In this document: positions 8,341-15,402 of the stretch, piece by piece
Layout: each line of letters opens with the position of its first letter
Position numbering within the stretch: the first letter of the stretch is position 1
Made by a program: the position numbers and the translations under genes
Notes under the pieces: generated by a model
What the model was told of the DNA's origin: nothing
Seen by the model: only the letters and a program-made list of their open reading frames with translations
The model's database searches: none
Assembly: GCA_964469505.1 (NCBI GenBank)
Contig: CAYXZO010000039.1
Location: 1 to 22,382, forward strand
Reading direction: 5' to 3'
DNA: 22,382 nucleotides
Origin: CAYXZO01 sp964469505
GTDB lineage: Bacteria > Fidelibacterota > UBA8477 > JABMPR01

Positions 8341-8391
8341 CTATCCAGCTAATTAGTGAATTATCAATTATTTAAACAATCTACCTTTTCT

Positions 8392-8426
8392 GCCTGTCTC
8401 CTGCCTCCCGTTTCCCGTCTCCTTCC
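8392..8426 (-). repeat. 7-bp array in inverse orientation
   Basis: Read on the minus strand, this stretch is a run of units GACGGGA, AACGGGA, GGCAGGA and GACAGGC. It is the same period-7 family as the arrays at 8232-8257 and 8303-8338 but in opposite orientation, across an AT-rich spacer of about 50 bases (8341-8391). Transcripts or single strands through the region could fold into a long imperfect hairpin just before ssnA. Confidence 0.65.
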
Positions 8427-8452
8427 ATTGATGGTTTTGATATGAGGTTCCT

Positions 8453-9760
8453 ATGAGCATTTGCCTTTACAATTTCAACCTGCTGGACCCCTTCGGGCCG
8501 GTGGTTTTGAGAGAAAATGCCTGGTTAAAAATAGAAGGCTCCAAGATAGTCGAAGTCGGCGAGGGCCAGCCGCCGGAGGGAGACGAAAGCATTAACATGG
8601 GCGGTAAATTGGCTCTGCCGGGGATGATCAACGCTCACACCCATCTGTATTCTTCCCTGGCGCTGGGAATGCCACCGCCGCGGGAGACTCCCCGGAATTT
8701 CGTGGAGATTCTGGAGCGCATCTGGTGGCGGCTGGACATGGCCCTGGATGAAGAACTAACCCGGGTCAGTTTCCAAGCCGGTCTGTTGGAATGTTTGCGC
8801 CAGGGCTGCACTATTCTTTTCGACCACCACTCCAGCCCCCGTTACGCTCGGGGCTCGCTGGAGTTATTAGGACAAATTGCGGCAGACATGGGCTTAACCG
8901 TGGGCGTGGCTTTTGAGACCACCGGGCGCAATGGTCCTAAGCTGTTTCAGGAGGGACTGGAAGAAAATCTGGCGGCCTTGGAGTATTTCCAGGACTCGCC
9001 GCACGTGGTGCCGCTGGTGGGGTTGCACGCTTCTTTTACCCTATCGGACGATGAGCTGCGCGCCATCCGTACGGCACTGGAGAAATACGACCATTGGGGG
9101 ATTCACGTGCATGTCTCTGAGGATACCGCCGATGAAAGCGATGCCCGGCGGCGGGGGTATCCTTCCGCCCTGGCACGGCTGCGCCGCTTTGATTTGCTCA
9201 ACGAACGTAGCGTTGTGGCCCATGGACTGCACTTCCAGCCGGCCGATTGGGTGCATCTCAAAGAAACGGGAGCCTGGCTGGTGAGTAATCCCACCTCCAA
9301 CGCCAATAACCGGGTGGGACGTCTGGTGGTAAAAGATAAAGCAGCGCTGGAAATTGGTTTGGGGACCGACGGGATGCAGGCCAATATGCTCCATGAGGCT
9401 AAAGAGGCTGGTTTAATTACCGCCTCACACCTGGAAGGTGGCGAGCCAACCCCACCTTATCTGGAATGGTTGTTCAAACATAATCCCGCCCGAGCTTCCC
9501 GCCTGTTGGGAAGGCCGGTGGGGCATGTGGCTCCCGGTTACCAGGCCGATTTAGTGTTTTACGATTATCATCCCCGCACACCGCTGACCGGGGATAACTG
9601 GTCTGGTCATTTGCTGTACGGCGTGTCTATTCCCACGGACGTGATAACCAGTGGGCGTTTTCGGCGGCGCGACGGCCAATGGGTGGGGATAGATGCGGTG
9701 GAGATTCAAACCCAAGCCCGGGGTGCAGCTCAGAGGCTATGGGAAGAAATCGAGAGCTGA
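8453..9760 (+). CDS. ssnA: SsnA-type aminohydrolase (amidohydrolase superfamily)
   Basis: Metal-dependent aminohydrolase of the SsnA / chlorohydrolase branch, 435 aa, close to the family length of about 440. Metal ligands are visible in NAHTHLYSS (60-68; H62, H64), HVHVSEDTADE (218-228), VVAHGLH (254-260; H257) and GLGTDGMQANM (302-312; D306). The segment RNFVEILERIWWRLD (81-95) and NPTSNANNRVG (279-289) are typical of SsnA rather than guanine deaminase or MTA deaminase. A weak GAGG at 8442-8445 precedes the ATG. In other bacteria ssnA lies with xdhD and ygfK and has been tied to anaerobic purine breakdown, so its place after adenine deaminase and a Mo-hydroxylase fits. The exact substrate is not known from the sequence. 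Confidence 0.85.
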   Translation: MSICLYNFNLLDPFGPVVLRENAWLKIEGSKIVEVGEGQPPEGDESINMGGKLALPGMINAHTHLYSSLALGMPPPRETPRNFVEILERIWWRLDMALDEELTRVSFQAGLLECLRQGCTILFDHHSSPRYARGSLELLGQIAADMGLTVGVAFETTGRNGPKLFQEGLEENLAALEYFQDSPHVVPLVGLHASFTLSDDELRAIRTALEKYDHWGIHVHVSEDTADESDARRRGYPSALARLRRFDLLNERSVVAHGLHFQPADWVHLKETGAWLVSNPTSNANNRVGRLVVKDKAALEIGLGTDGMQANMLHEAKEAGLITASHLEGGEPTPPYLEWLFKHNPARASRLLGRPVGHVAPGYQADLVFYDYHPRTPLTGDNWSGHLLYGVSIPTDVITSGRFRRRDGQWVGIDAVEIQTQARGAAQRLWEEIES

Positions 9761-9768
9761 TGGTCGTC

Positions 9769-9812
9769 GGACAAAGCCTGTCCAATTAATCTCCCGCAAC
9801 GGCTGTTTGTCC
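9769..9812 (+). terminator. Hairpin after ssnA, possible transcript end
   Basis: GGACAAAGCC (9769-9778) can pair with GGC-TG-TTTGTCC (9801-9812) with a two-base bulge. A shorter GGACA/TGTCC stem (9769-9783) is an alternative fold. No T-run follows, so it is at best a weak terminator for the ssnA transcript. Confidence 0.3.
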
Positions 9813-9930
9813 ACCGTTATCTGTCTTTGATTCTCTCACAAAGACACAAAGAACACTAAGACTGGTATCGCTCAAAGACATGGAGGCTCTTACTCTTTGT
9901 GTCTCCGTGAGGTCAAAAAGAAACAGCCGT
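9799..9930. repeat. Nested inverted-repeat element
   Basis: The outer arms ACGGCTGTTT (9799-9808) and AAACAGCCGT (9921-9930) are perfect 10-bp inverse complements. The inner arms CTCACAAAGACACAAAGA (9835-9852) and its mate at 9894-9911 match at 16 of 18 positions. The spacer between inner arms is 41 bases. There is no coding capacity, so this resembles a small non-autonomous mobile or structured intergenic repeat. Confidence 0.6.
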
Positions 9931-9953
9931 CGGTAATAACCCATCGTTCTTAA

Positions 9954-10017
9954 AGCGGGGTATAACGTTAAACCCCGTCCCCAACGTCACCTTTCTTAAA
10001 AAATTAAAATAATAAGA
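9954..10017. repeat. Intergenic element, copy 2, with 22-nt near-palindrome
   Basis: CGGGGTATAACGTTAAACCCCG at 9956-9977 is palindromic except for one A-A pair. It is followed by CCCCAACGTCACC (9979-9991) and CTTTCTTAAAAAATTAAAAT (9991-10010). These blocks match those at 2928-3000 but in a different order. The AT-rich end doubles as the T-tract of the minus-strand terminator. Confidence 0.45.
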
Positions 10018-10030
10018 GCCTGACGCAGGC
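9996..10030 (-). terminator. Intrinsic terminator of the lipoate/dehydrogenase genes
   Basis: On the minus strand a GCCTG-CGT-CAGGC stem-loop (10018-10030) is followed by TCTTATTATTTTAATTTTTT (about 9998-10017). It lies about 28 bases after the quinone reductase stop. The stem is short but the T-rich tract is long, and the position at a convergent junction is right. Confidence 0.6.
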
Positions 10031-10057
10031 ACCAACAGGAGTATCTTGGTTAGAGCT

Positions 10058-11107
10058 CTAAAACTCCAGCACCACTTTACCAAACCCATGGCGCTGCTCG
10101 AAATACGCATGGGCTTCCTGGACCTGGGCCATGTGAAACACCCGGTCCAGAATGGGTCGCAGCACTCCCTGTTCCGCCAGGCGCATCACCTGCAGGAAAT
10201 CCTCCCGCGAACCCATAGTGGAGCCCAAAACCGTCTGCCGTTTGTAGAACAAGTGGGCAATATTGAGGGTCGCGTCCGTGCCGGTGGTGGCGCCACAGGT
10301 CACCAACCGACCACCCCAGGCCAGGGATTTCAAACTCTCCCCCCAGGTGGCCGTGCCGATGTGTTCCATGACCACGTCCACCCCCCGACCGGCGGTCAAT
10401 TCCTTCACCTGCTTATGGAAGTCTGCTTCCCGGTGGTTCAACACTTCGTCAGCGCCCAGCTCGCGGGCAGACCGGCGTTTGGCTTCGTTGCCGGCGGTGG
10501 CAATGACCTTAGCGCCCAAGTGCTTGGCGATCTGCACGCCGAAACTGCCCACACCGGAGCCGGCGCCCAGCACCAGCACCGTTTCGCCTTCCCGCAGCCG
10601 GGCCCGATTGACCAGCATGTTCCAGGCCGTCATAGCCGCCAGAGGCACCGCTGCTGCGGCCACAAAGCTCATCTCCCGAGGCTTGGCCGCCAGATGCTTG
10701 CCTTTCACCACCAGGTACTCCTGCTGTACCCCCGGATGGGTTTCGCCACGAATATGGTATTGCTCACAGAAATCTTCCCGCCCCTCGCGGCAGAAACGAC
10801 ACTCTCCACAGCCGAAACCGGGCTGGACCACTACTTCGTCACCCGGTTGCCAGGCGGTAATTTCAGTTCCCACGGCGTCAACTATCCCCGCGGCATCGCT
10901 GCCGGGAACGTGGGGCACCTTGATATTCAGCCGCGGAATCCCATGGCGCACCCACAAATCCAGATGATTAAGAGCCGCCGCTTTAACCCTGATACGGACC
11001 TCATCGGGCCCCGGTTCGGGGACGGGGACCTCCAAAACTTTCAGCACCTCCGGCTCGCCGAAAGCGGTGACCTGAATCTGCTTCATCAAGCGTGTGGTAT
11101 CAGCCAT
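10058..11107 (-). CDS. Zinc-type alcohol dehydrogenase / quinone oxidoreductase family protein
   Basis: Medium-chain dehydrogenase/reductase, 349 aa. The N-terminal GroES-like domain includes the structural-zinc cysteine cluster GCGECRFCREGREDFC (about 115-130) and the start of the catalytic region AALNHLDLWVRHG. The Rossmann domain has VLVLGAGSGVGSFGVQIAK, an NAD(P)-binding glycine-rich loop. AGGGGGTG just upstream supports the ATG at 11107 rather than the internal ATG seven codons later. The substrate is unknown; close family members are annotated as alcohol dehydrogenases or NADPH:quinone reductases. It is the last gene of the minus-strand group, 30 bases after lipA, and a terminator follows. 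A link to the 2-oxo acid dehydrogenase is suggested only by position. Confidence 0.85.
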   Translation of the reverse strand: MADTTRLMKQIQVTAFGEPEVLKVLEVPVPEPGPDEVRIRVKAAALNHLDLWVRHGIPRLNIKVPHVPGSDAAGIVDAVGTEITAWQPGDEVVVQPGFGCGECRFCREGREDFCEQYHIRGETHPGVQQEYLVVKGKHLAAKPREMSFVAAAAVPLAAMTAWNMLVNRARLREGETVLVLGAGSGVGSFGVQIAKHLGAKVIATAGNEAKRRSARELGADEVLNHREADFHKQVKELTAGRGVDVVMEHIGTATWGESLKSLAWGGRLVTCGATTGTDATLNIAHLFYKRQTVLGSTMGSREDFLQVMRLAEQGVLRPILDRVFHMAQVQEAHAYFEQRHGFGKVVLEF

Positions 11108-11137
11108 GAATCACCCCCTGTATGCTTTAATGAGAAT

Positions 11138-12013
11138 TTAGGCTGTGCTGCGGGAAGCCAACCCCAGGCGCGCCTGTTCGTCAGCGTGATAAGAAGAACG
11201 TACCAGGGGCCCGGCTTCCACGGCCGTGAAGCCCAGTTGCAACCCGTATTCGCGGTAACGTTCAAAGATTTCCAGCGGAACATAGCGCTCCACCGGCAGA
11301 TGTTTCGGGGTGGGCTGGAGATACTGACCGATGGAGAACAACTGGCAGCCGGTGGCCCGCACGTCTTCCATGAGCTGGAAGATTTCCGCGTCCGTTTCCC
11401 CCAGCCCCACCATCACCGCCGTTTTAGTGAGTAAGCCGGACTGCACTGAGAGCCGCAGCACTTCCAGGCTGCGTTCGTAGCGGGCCTGGGGGCGCACTTT
11501 CCGATGCAAACGGCGCACCGTTTCCAGATTATGGCTCATGATATCGGGGCGGGCGGCGAAAACCTGCTCCAGCCATTCCGGGCGACCCTTGAAGTCGGGC
11601 GTGAGCACTTCGATGGTGCACTGGGGGTTATGTTCCCTCACGACACGGATGGTCTCCGCCCAGAAGGCGGCCCCAGCGTCAGGGAGATCGTCCCGATCCA
11701 CGGAGGTTAGGACACAATGGCGCAAACCCAGTCGGGCGATGGCTTCGGCGGTTCGCCGGGGTTCATCCCAGTCCAGTGCTCCCGGCCGGCCGGTTTTCAC
11801 CGCGCAGAAACCACAGGAGCGGGTGCAGATATCGCCCAGAATCATGATGGTAGCCGAGCGCCGTTCCCAACATTCCCAGACGTTGGGGCACCGGGCTTCC
11901 TCACAGACGGTGTGGAGTTTGGAACTGGATAGGAGTTCTTTCAGTTCCTGGAAATTGCGGCTGTTTTGCAGCCGGATCTTGAGCCAGGGAGGTTTGCGCA
12001 GCGGGGTGCCCAT
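11138..12013 (-). CDS. lipA: Lipoyl synthase
   Basis: Radical SAM enzyme (EC 2.8.1.8) that inserts two sulfurs into protein-bound octanoyl groups to make lipoyl. The protein has 291 aa, normal for the family. The auxiliary cluster motif CEEARCPNVWEC supplies C37, C42 and C48. The radical SAM motif CTRSCGFC supplies C63, C67 and C70. The C-terminal RSSYHADE (272-279) carries the serine that completes the auxiliary cluster. The ATG start gives the usual PPWLKIRL opening. It starts five bases after the E2 stop, with only a weak ribosome binding site, so coupling is likely. Having lipA and lipB in the same group as E1 and E2 places cofactor synthesis beside its client enzyme. Confidence 0.96.
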   Translation of the reverse strand: MGTPLRKPPWLKIRLQNSRNFQELKELLSSSKLHTVCEEARCPNVWECWERRSATIMILGDICTRSCGFCAVKTGRPGALDWDEPRRTAEAIARLGLRHCVLTSVDRDDLPDAGAAFWAETIRVVREHNPQCTIEVLTPDFKGRPEWLEQVFAARPDIMSHNLETVRRLHRKVRPQARYERSLEVLRLSVQSGLLTKTAVMVGLGETDAEIFQLMEDVRATGCQLFSIGQYLQPTPKHLPVERYVPLEIFERYREYGLQLGFTAVEAGPLVRSSYHADEQARLGLASRSTA

Positions 12014-12017
12014 GGGC

Positions 12018-13343
12018 TTAAATTATACCTTCCAGAGAAACCTGCTCCAGGTTTTGTTTAACCTGCTCCAGGAAGCGACTGCCCAAGGCGCCGTCGATGA
12101 GTCGGTGATCGAACCCCAGGGTGAAATAGGCGCGGGTGCGGATGGCGATCACGTCACCTTCCGGCGTTTCCAGTACCACCGGTTTCTTACGGGCGGCACC
12201 CACTCCCAAAATGGCCACGTTGGGTTGATTTATGATGGGGAAACCGGCCACACTGCCGAACACGCCGAAATTGGTGATGGAAAACGTGGCTCCCTCCAGT
12301 TCTTCCAGGGTGAGCTTGCGGGCCCGCGCTTTGGCTACCAGTTGACTGATGGCCCGGGCCAGACCCAGCAGGGTCAATTCCTCCGCGTTACGCACCGGTG
12401 GCACCACTAGGCCCCGGTCGCCCAGAGCTACGGCGATGCCCAGATTAATGTGGCGGTGTCGGATTATACGGGTTCCGTCCAGAGAAGCGTTGACCAGGGG
12501 AAATTTCTGTAGCGCATCTCGCGCCGCCAGGGCGATGAAGTGAGTGAGGGTAAGTTTAAAGCCTTCCCGGGCAGCGAAGGCTTCCTCGCTTTCCGCCAGA
12601 AAGTTCATCACGCGGGTCAGGTCCACCTCCGTCATGGTGTACACGTGAGCGGCGGTGTCCAGACTCTGGCGCATGTGTCGGGCAATGGCGCGGCGCATGG
12701 TATCCATTTCTTCTATTTCCGCCGCTTCGGGCGCTAAGCGCTCGGCCAGACCGGTGGCGGGTAAAGCCTCCTTTGGTTGAGTGGGAGTCATTGCAGTTCC
12801 AGGTGCGGCAGCGGCCGGCGCCACCTGACGTCGTTTTAGATAAGCTTCCAAGTCCTTGCGGGTGACCCGGCCGTGGCGGCCCGTACCGGGTACCTGAGCC
12901 AGTTCAGCCGGAGAAATTCCCGCCGCCCGGGCCATTTTCTTAACCACTGGTGAGTAGAAACGTTTATCACCAGGCGCTGCGACGGCGGCTACCGGTGGGG
13001 CTGGGGTGGTGATTGGCGGTGCCGGTTGTTCGGGCGGCGCCGGTTCGGGAGCGGGTGGGGCGCTCGCTTCGGCCGCTGGCGCCGGCGACTCTCCCTCCGC
13101 CGCGGCTTCCGTTTCAATGCGGGCAATGACGGTGCCCACGGGATAGGTTTTATTCACCTCGCCGATGATTTCCACCAGCTTGCCGGCCACGGGAGAGGGG
13201 ATTTCTGAATCCACCTTATCGGTGGCGATTTCCAGCAGGATTTCGTCTTTTTCTATCAAATCTCCCACCTGTTTCCGCCATTCCAGGACGGTACCCTCGG
13301 TGAGGGATTCACCCATCTGGGGCATGACTATGTCAACTAACAT
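12018..13343 (-). CDS. 2-oxo acid dehydrogenase E2 (dihydrolipoamide acyltransferase)
   Basis: E2 core of a 2-oxo acid dehydrogenase complex, 441 aa. The lipoyl domain occupies residues 1-78, with the lipoylated K43 in EIATDKVDSEIPSP. A long Ala/Pro linker (79-125) follows, then a peripheral subunit-binding domain (about 129-168, SPVVKKMARAAGI and GTGRHGRVTRKDLEAYL). A second Ala/Pro linker leads to the acyltransferase domain (about 210-441) with the active site DHRLIDG (H413, D417). AGGAGG a few bases upstream supports the ATG. It follows the fused E1 gene by 36 bases. The acyl specificity (branched-chain, pyruvate or 2-oxoglutarate) cannot be fixed. Domain order and partner type resemble branched-chain complexes. 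LipB and LipA from the same group should lipoylate it. Confidence 0.93.
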   Translation of the reverse strand: MLVDIVMPQMGESLTEGTVLEWRKQVGDLIEKDEILLEIATDKVDSEIPSPVAGKLVEIIGEVNKTYPVGTVIARIETEAAAEGESPAPAAEASAPPAPEPAPPEQPAPPITTPAPPVAAVAAPGDKRFYSPVVKKMARAAGISPAELAQVPGTGRHGRVTRKDLEAYLKRRQVAPAAAAPGTAMTPTQPKEALPATGLAERLAPEAAEIEEMDTMRRAIARHMRQSLDTAAHVYTMTEVDLTRVMNFLAESEEAFAAREGFKLTLTHFIALAARDALQKFPLVNASLDGTRIIRHRHINLGIAVALGDRGLVVPPVRNAEELTLLGLARAISQLVAKARARKLTLEELEGATFSITNFGVFGSVAGFPIINQPNVAILGVGAARKKPVVLETPEGDVIAIRTRAYFTLGFDHRLIDGALGSRFLEQVKQNLEQVSLEGII

Positions 13344-13379
13344 TTTGCCTCCTATTCAGAGAATATCCCTCAAAGGGGA

Positions 13380-15398
13380 TCAATATGCTAAAAGCTCTCG
13401 GGCAGCCTGGAGAATATCTTCCGTTTGCGGCAGAACTACCTTCTCCAGCACCGGCGAGTAGGGAATGGGACTGTCCTTAGCCGCTATCCGCGTGACGGGA
13501 CCATCCAGTTCTTCAAAGAATTCCTGGGCGATGCGGGCGGCAATTTCCGCTCCCGGCCCGGCGGTGAAGGTGTCCTCGTAAGCCACCAGTACTTTTCCCG
13601 TTTTGGCCACGGACTGGCCGATGGTTTCCATGTCCAGGGGATTAAGGGTGCGCAAGTCGATGATTTCAATTGAAGCGCCTTGCTCGTCCGCCAATTGTTT
13701 AGCCGCCTGTTGGGATTTATGGACTAGCATGCCGTAAGTGACGATGGTTAGATCCGTGCCGCTCTGGACAACTGCTGCCTGCCCGAAGGGCAATAAATAG
13801 TCAGCATCCGGTTCGGGCCGCTTGGCGAAGCCCTGGCGGTACATCCCTTTGTGTTCCAGGAATAGTACGGGATCCTGGCCGCGGCAGGCGGTTTTCAGCA
13901 AGCCCTTGGCGTCGGCGGCGTTGGAAGGATAAGCGATGCGCACGCCGGGTAGGTGCATGAAAAAGCCCTCAATGCTCTGGCTGTGACATAAACCGCCATG
14001 GATGTAGCCGCCCACCGGTACCCGCACCACCACGGGCGCGCTGAAAGTCCCCGCGGAACGGTAACGCATGGGCGCTAATTCGTTGCGCAGTTGCATCATA
14101 GCGGGCCAGATGTAGTCACCAAACTGAATCTCCACCACCGGTTTGTACCCCGCCACGGCCAGACCAATGGCGGTGCCCACGATGGAAGCTTCCGCCAGAG
14201 GTGAGTTGAATACCCGCTCTTCACCGAAGGCGCTGGAAAGTCCCTTGGTGGCAGTGAACACGCCGCCCTTGGGATCGGCCACATCCTCGCCGTAAATCAC
14301 TAGTTTCTCGTTGCGTTCCAGCTCTTCACGCAAGGCGTGATTGATGGCGTCCACCATGACCACTTCGGGTCCGGCGGAAGTGGGTTCCGTGGGAGGTTCA
14401 GATGGCTGATTGTCTTCGAAATAAATGTGAGTAACGGCTTCAGCCGGATCGGGTTCCGGCTGCGCTTCGGCCCAGTCCGCCGCCTGGCTAACTATTTCCG
14501 CGGCTTCTTCATCCAGTTTCTGAAAGTCTTTTTCGCTCAGAATTCTGTTCGCCAAGCAAGTCTCCCGGAAACGCAGTAGTGGGTCGCGGGCTTTGTCTTT
14601 GGCGATTTCTTCTGGAGGACGGTATTTCCGCTGATCGTCGGAAGAGGAGTGGGAGAGCAGGCGCACCACCTGGGAGATGACAATGGCAGGACCCTTACCA
14701 GAGCGGATGTGCCGCGTCGCCGCGCGGAAAGTGTCCCGGGCGGCGAAAAAGTCGGTGCCGTCCACGGCGAAGCGTTTGAGGTATTTGTAGCCCCCCACCA
14801 TATCGAAAATGGCACCTTCGGCCGTCTGCTGGGTTTTAGGAACGGAGATGGCGTAGGCGTTGTCTTCGATGTGGAACAGGACCGGCAATTTTTCTCGGCT
14901 GGCCCAGTTGAGGGCTTCGTGAAATTCGCCCTGGCTGGTGGTGCCGTCACCAGCGGAAACGTACACCAAACCACCGTTGGCATCCCGCTGCAGCGCCATG
15001 GCCGTTCCTACGGCCTGCAAGAATTGGGTGCCGGTGGGACTGGACTGGGAAACAATCAGGTGCTCATGATGACCGTAATGCTGGGGCATCTGGCGTCCAG
15101 CGGAACTAGGATCATCCCGGCGGGCAAGGAACTGGAGCAACAGCTCCTGAGGAGTTACACCCATGGTCAACACGAAGGCTTGGTCCCGGTAGTAGGGATA
15201 GCTCCAATCCAGGCCGTGTTTCAGATTTTCTCCAGCGGCCACCTGGGCGGCTTCCTGACCGGAGCAACCGATGTGGAAGAAAGCCTTACCCTGGCGCAGC
15301 AGGATGAGCATTTTATCATCCAGCCGCCGGGAGACGGCCATCAAACTGTAAATGCGCCGCAAATTGGCGGGGCTGTATCCTTTGAAAGTTTTAGCCAC
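13380..15398 (-). CDS. 2-oxo acid dehydrogenase E1, alpha-beta fusion
   Basis: Thiamine diphosphate-dependent E1 with both subunits in one chain, 672 aa. The alpha part (about 1-325) has the TPP motif starting GDGTTSQGEFHEALNWA (G150-D151-G152) and closing at EDN (N180). It also has SHSSSDDQRKYR (249-260), the loop that binds the E2 partner and is phosphorylated in mitochondrial homologs. A Pro/Glu-rich linker (about 326-344) joins the beta part (about 345-672), which has EDVADPKGGVF, FNSPLAEASIVG and VPVGGYIHGGLCHSQS. The start is a GTG at 15398 preceded by AAAGGA, eight bases away, inside the end of lipB. Annotated relatives are usually called 2-oxoisovalerate dehydrogenase, but substrate choice is inference. 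No E3 gene is nearby, so a shared lipoamide dehydrogenase elsewhere is expected. Confidence 0.92.
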   Translation of the reverse strand: MAKTFKGYSPANLRRIYSLMAVSRRLDDKMLILLRQGKAFFHIGCSGQEAAQVAAGENLKHGLDWSYPYYRDQAFVLTMGVTPQELLLQFLARRDDPSSAGRQMPQHYGHHEHLIVSQSSPTGTQFLQAVGTAMALQRDANGGLVYVSAGDGTTSQGEFHEALNWASREKLPVLFHIEDNAYAISVPKTQQTAEGAIFDMVGGYKYLKRFAVDGTDFFAARDTFRAATRHIRSGKGPAIVISQVVRLLSHSSSDDQRKYRPPEEIAKDKARDPLLRFRETCLANRILSEKDFQKLDEEAAEIVSQAADWAEAQPEPDPAEAVTHIYFEDNQPSEPPTEPTSAGPEVVMVDAINHALREELERNEKLVIYGEDVADPKGGVFTATKGLSSAFGEERVFNSPLAEASIVGTAIGLAVAGYKPVVEIQFGDYIWPAMMQLRNELAPMRYRSAGTFSAPVVVRVPVGGYIHGGLCHSQSIEGFFMHLPGVRIAYPSNAADAKGLLKTACRGQDPVLFLEHKGMYRQGFAKRPEPDADYLLPFGQAAVVQSGTDLTIVTYGMLVHKSQQAAKQLADEQGASIEIIDLRTLNPLDMETIGQSVAKTGKVLVAYEDTFTAGPGAEIAARIAQEFFEELDGPVTRIAAKDSPIPYSPVLEKVVLPQTEDILQAARELLAY

Positions 15399-15402
15399 AG
15401 TT

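Larger units (their letters stand above)
9761..10057. other. Convergent intergenic region rich in inverted repeats
   Basis: There is no gene in this 297-base gap between ssnA and the minus-strand quinone reductase gene. It holds a hairpin right after ssnA, a nested inverted repeat (9799-9930), a near-palindrome (9956-9977) and the terminator of the minus-strand genes (9996-10030). Confidence 0.75.

Noticed and set aside
8149..8352. 67-codon open frame through the repeat block
   Set aside because: It overlaps the ATPase end in another frame and then only translates the 7-bp repeats.
8229..8430. CRISPR array
   Set aside because: The units are 7 bp and directly adjacent, with no spacers and no cas genes in the window.
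10046..11434. 462-codon plus-strand open frame
   Set aside because: It lies antisense over the quinone reductase and lipA genes, both with clear family motifs. Its His/Gln/Pro-rich composition is what the reverse of GC-rich codons gives.
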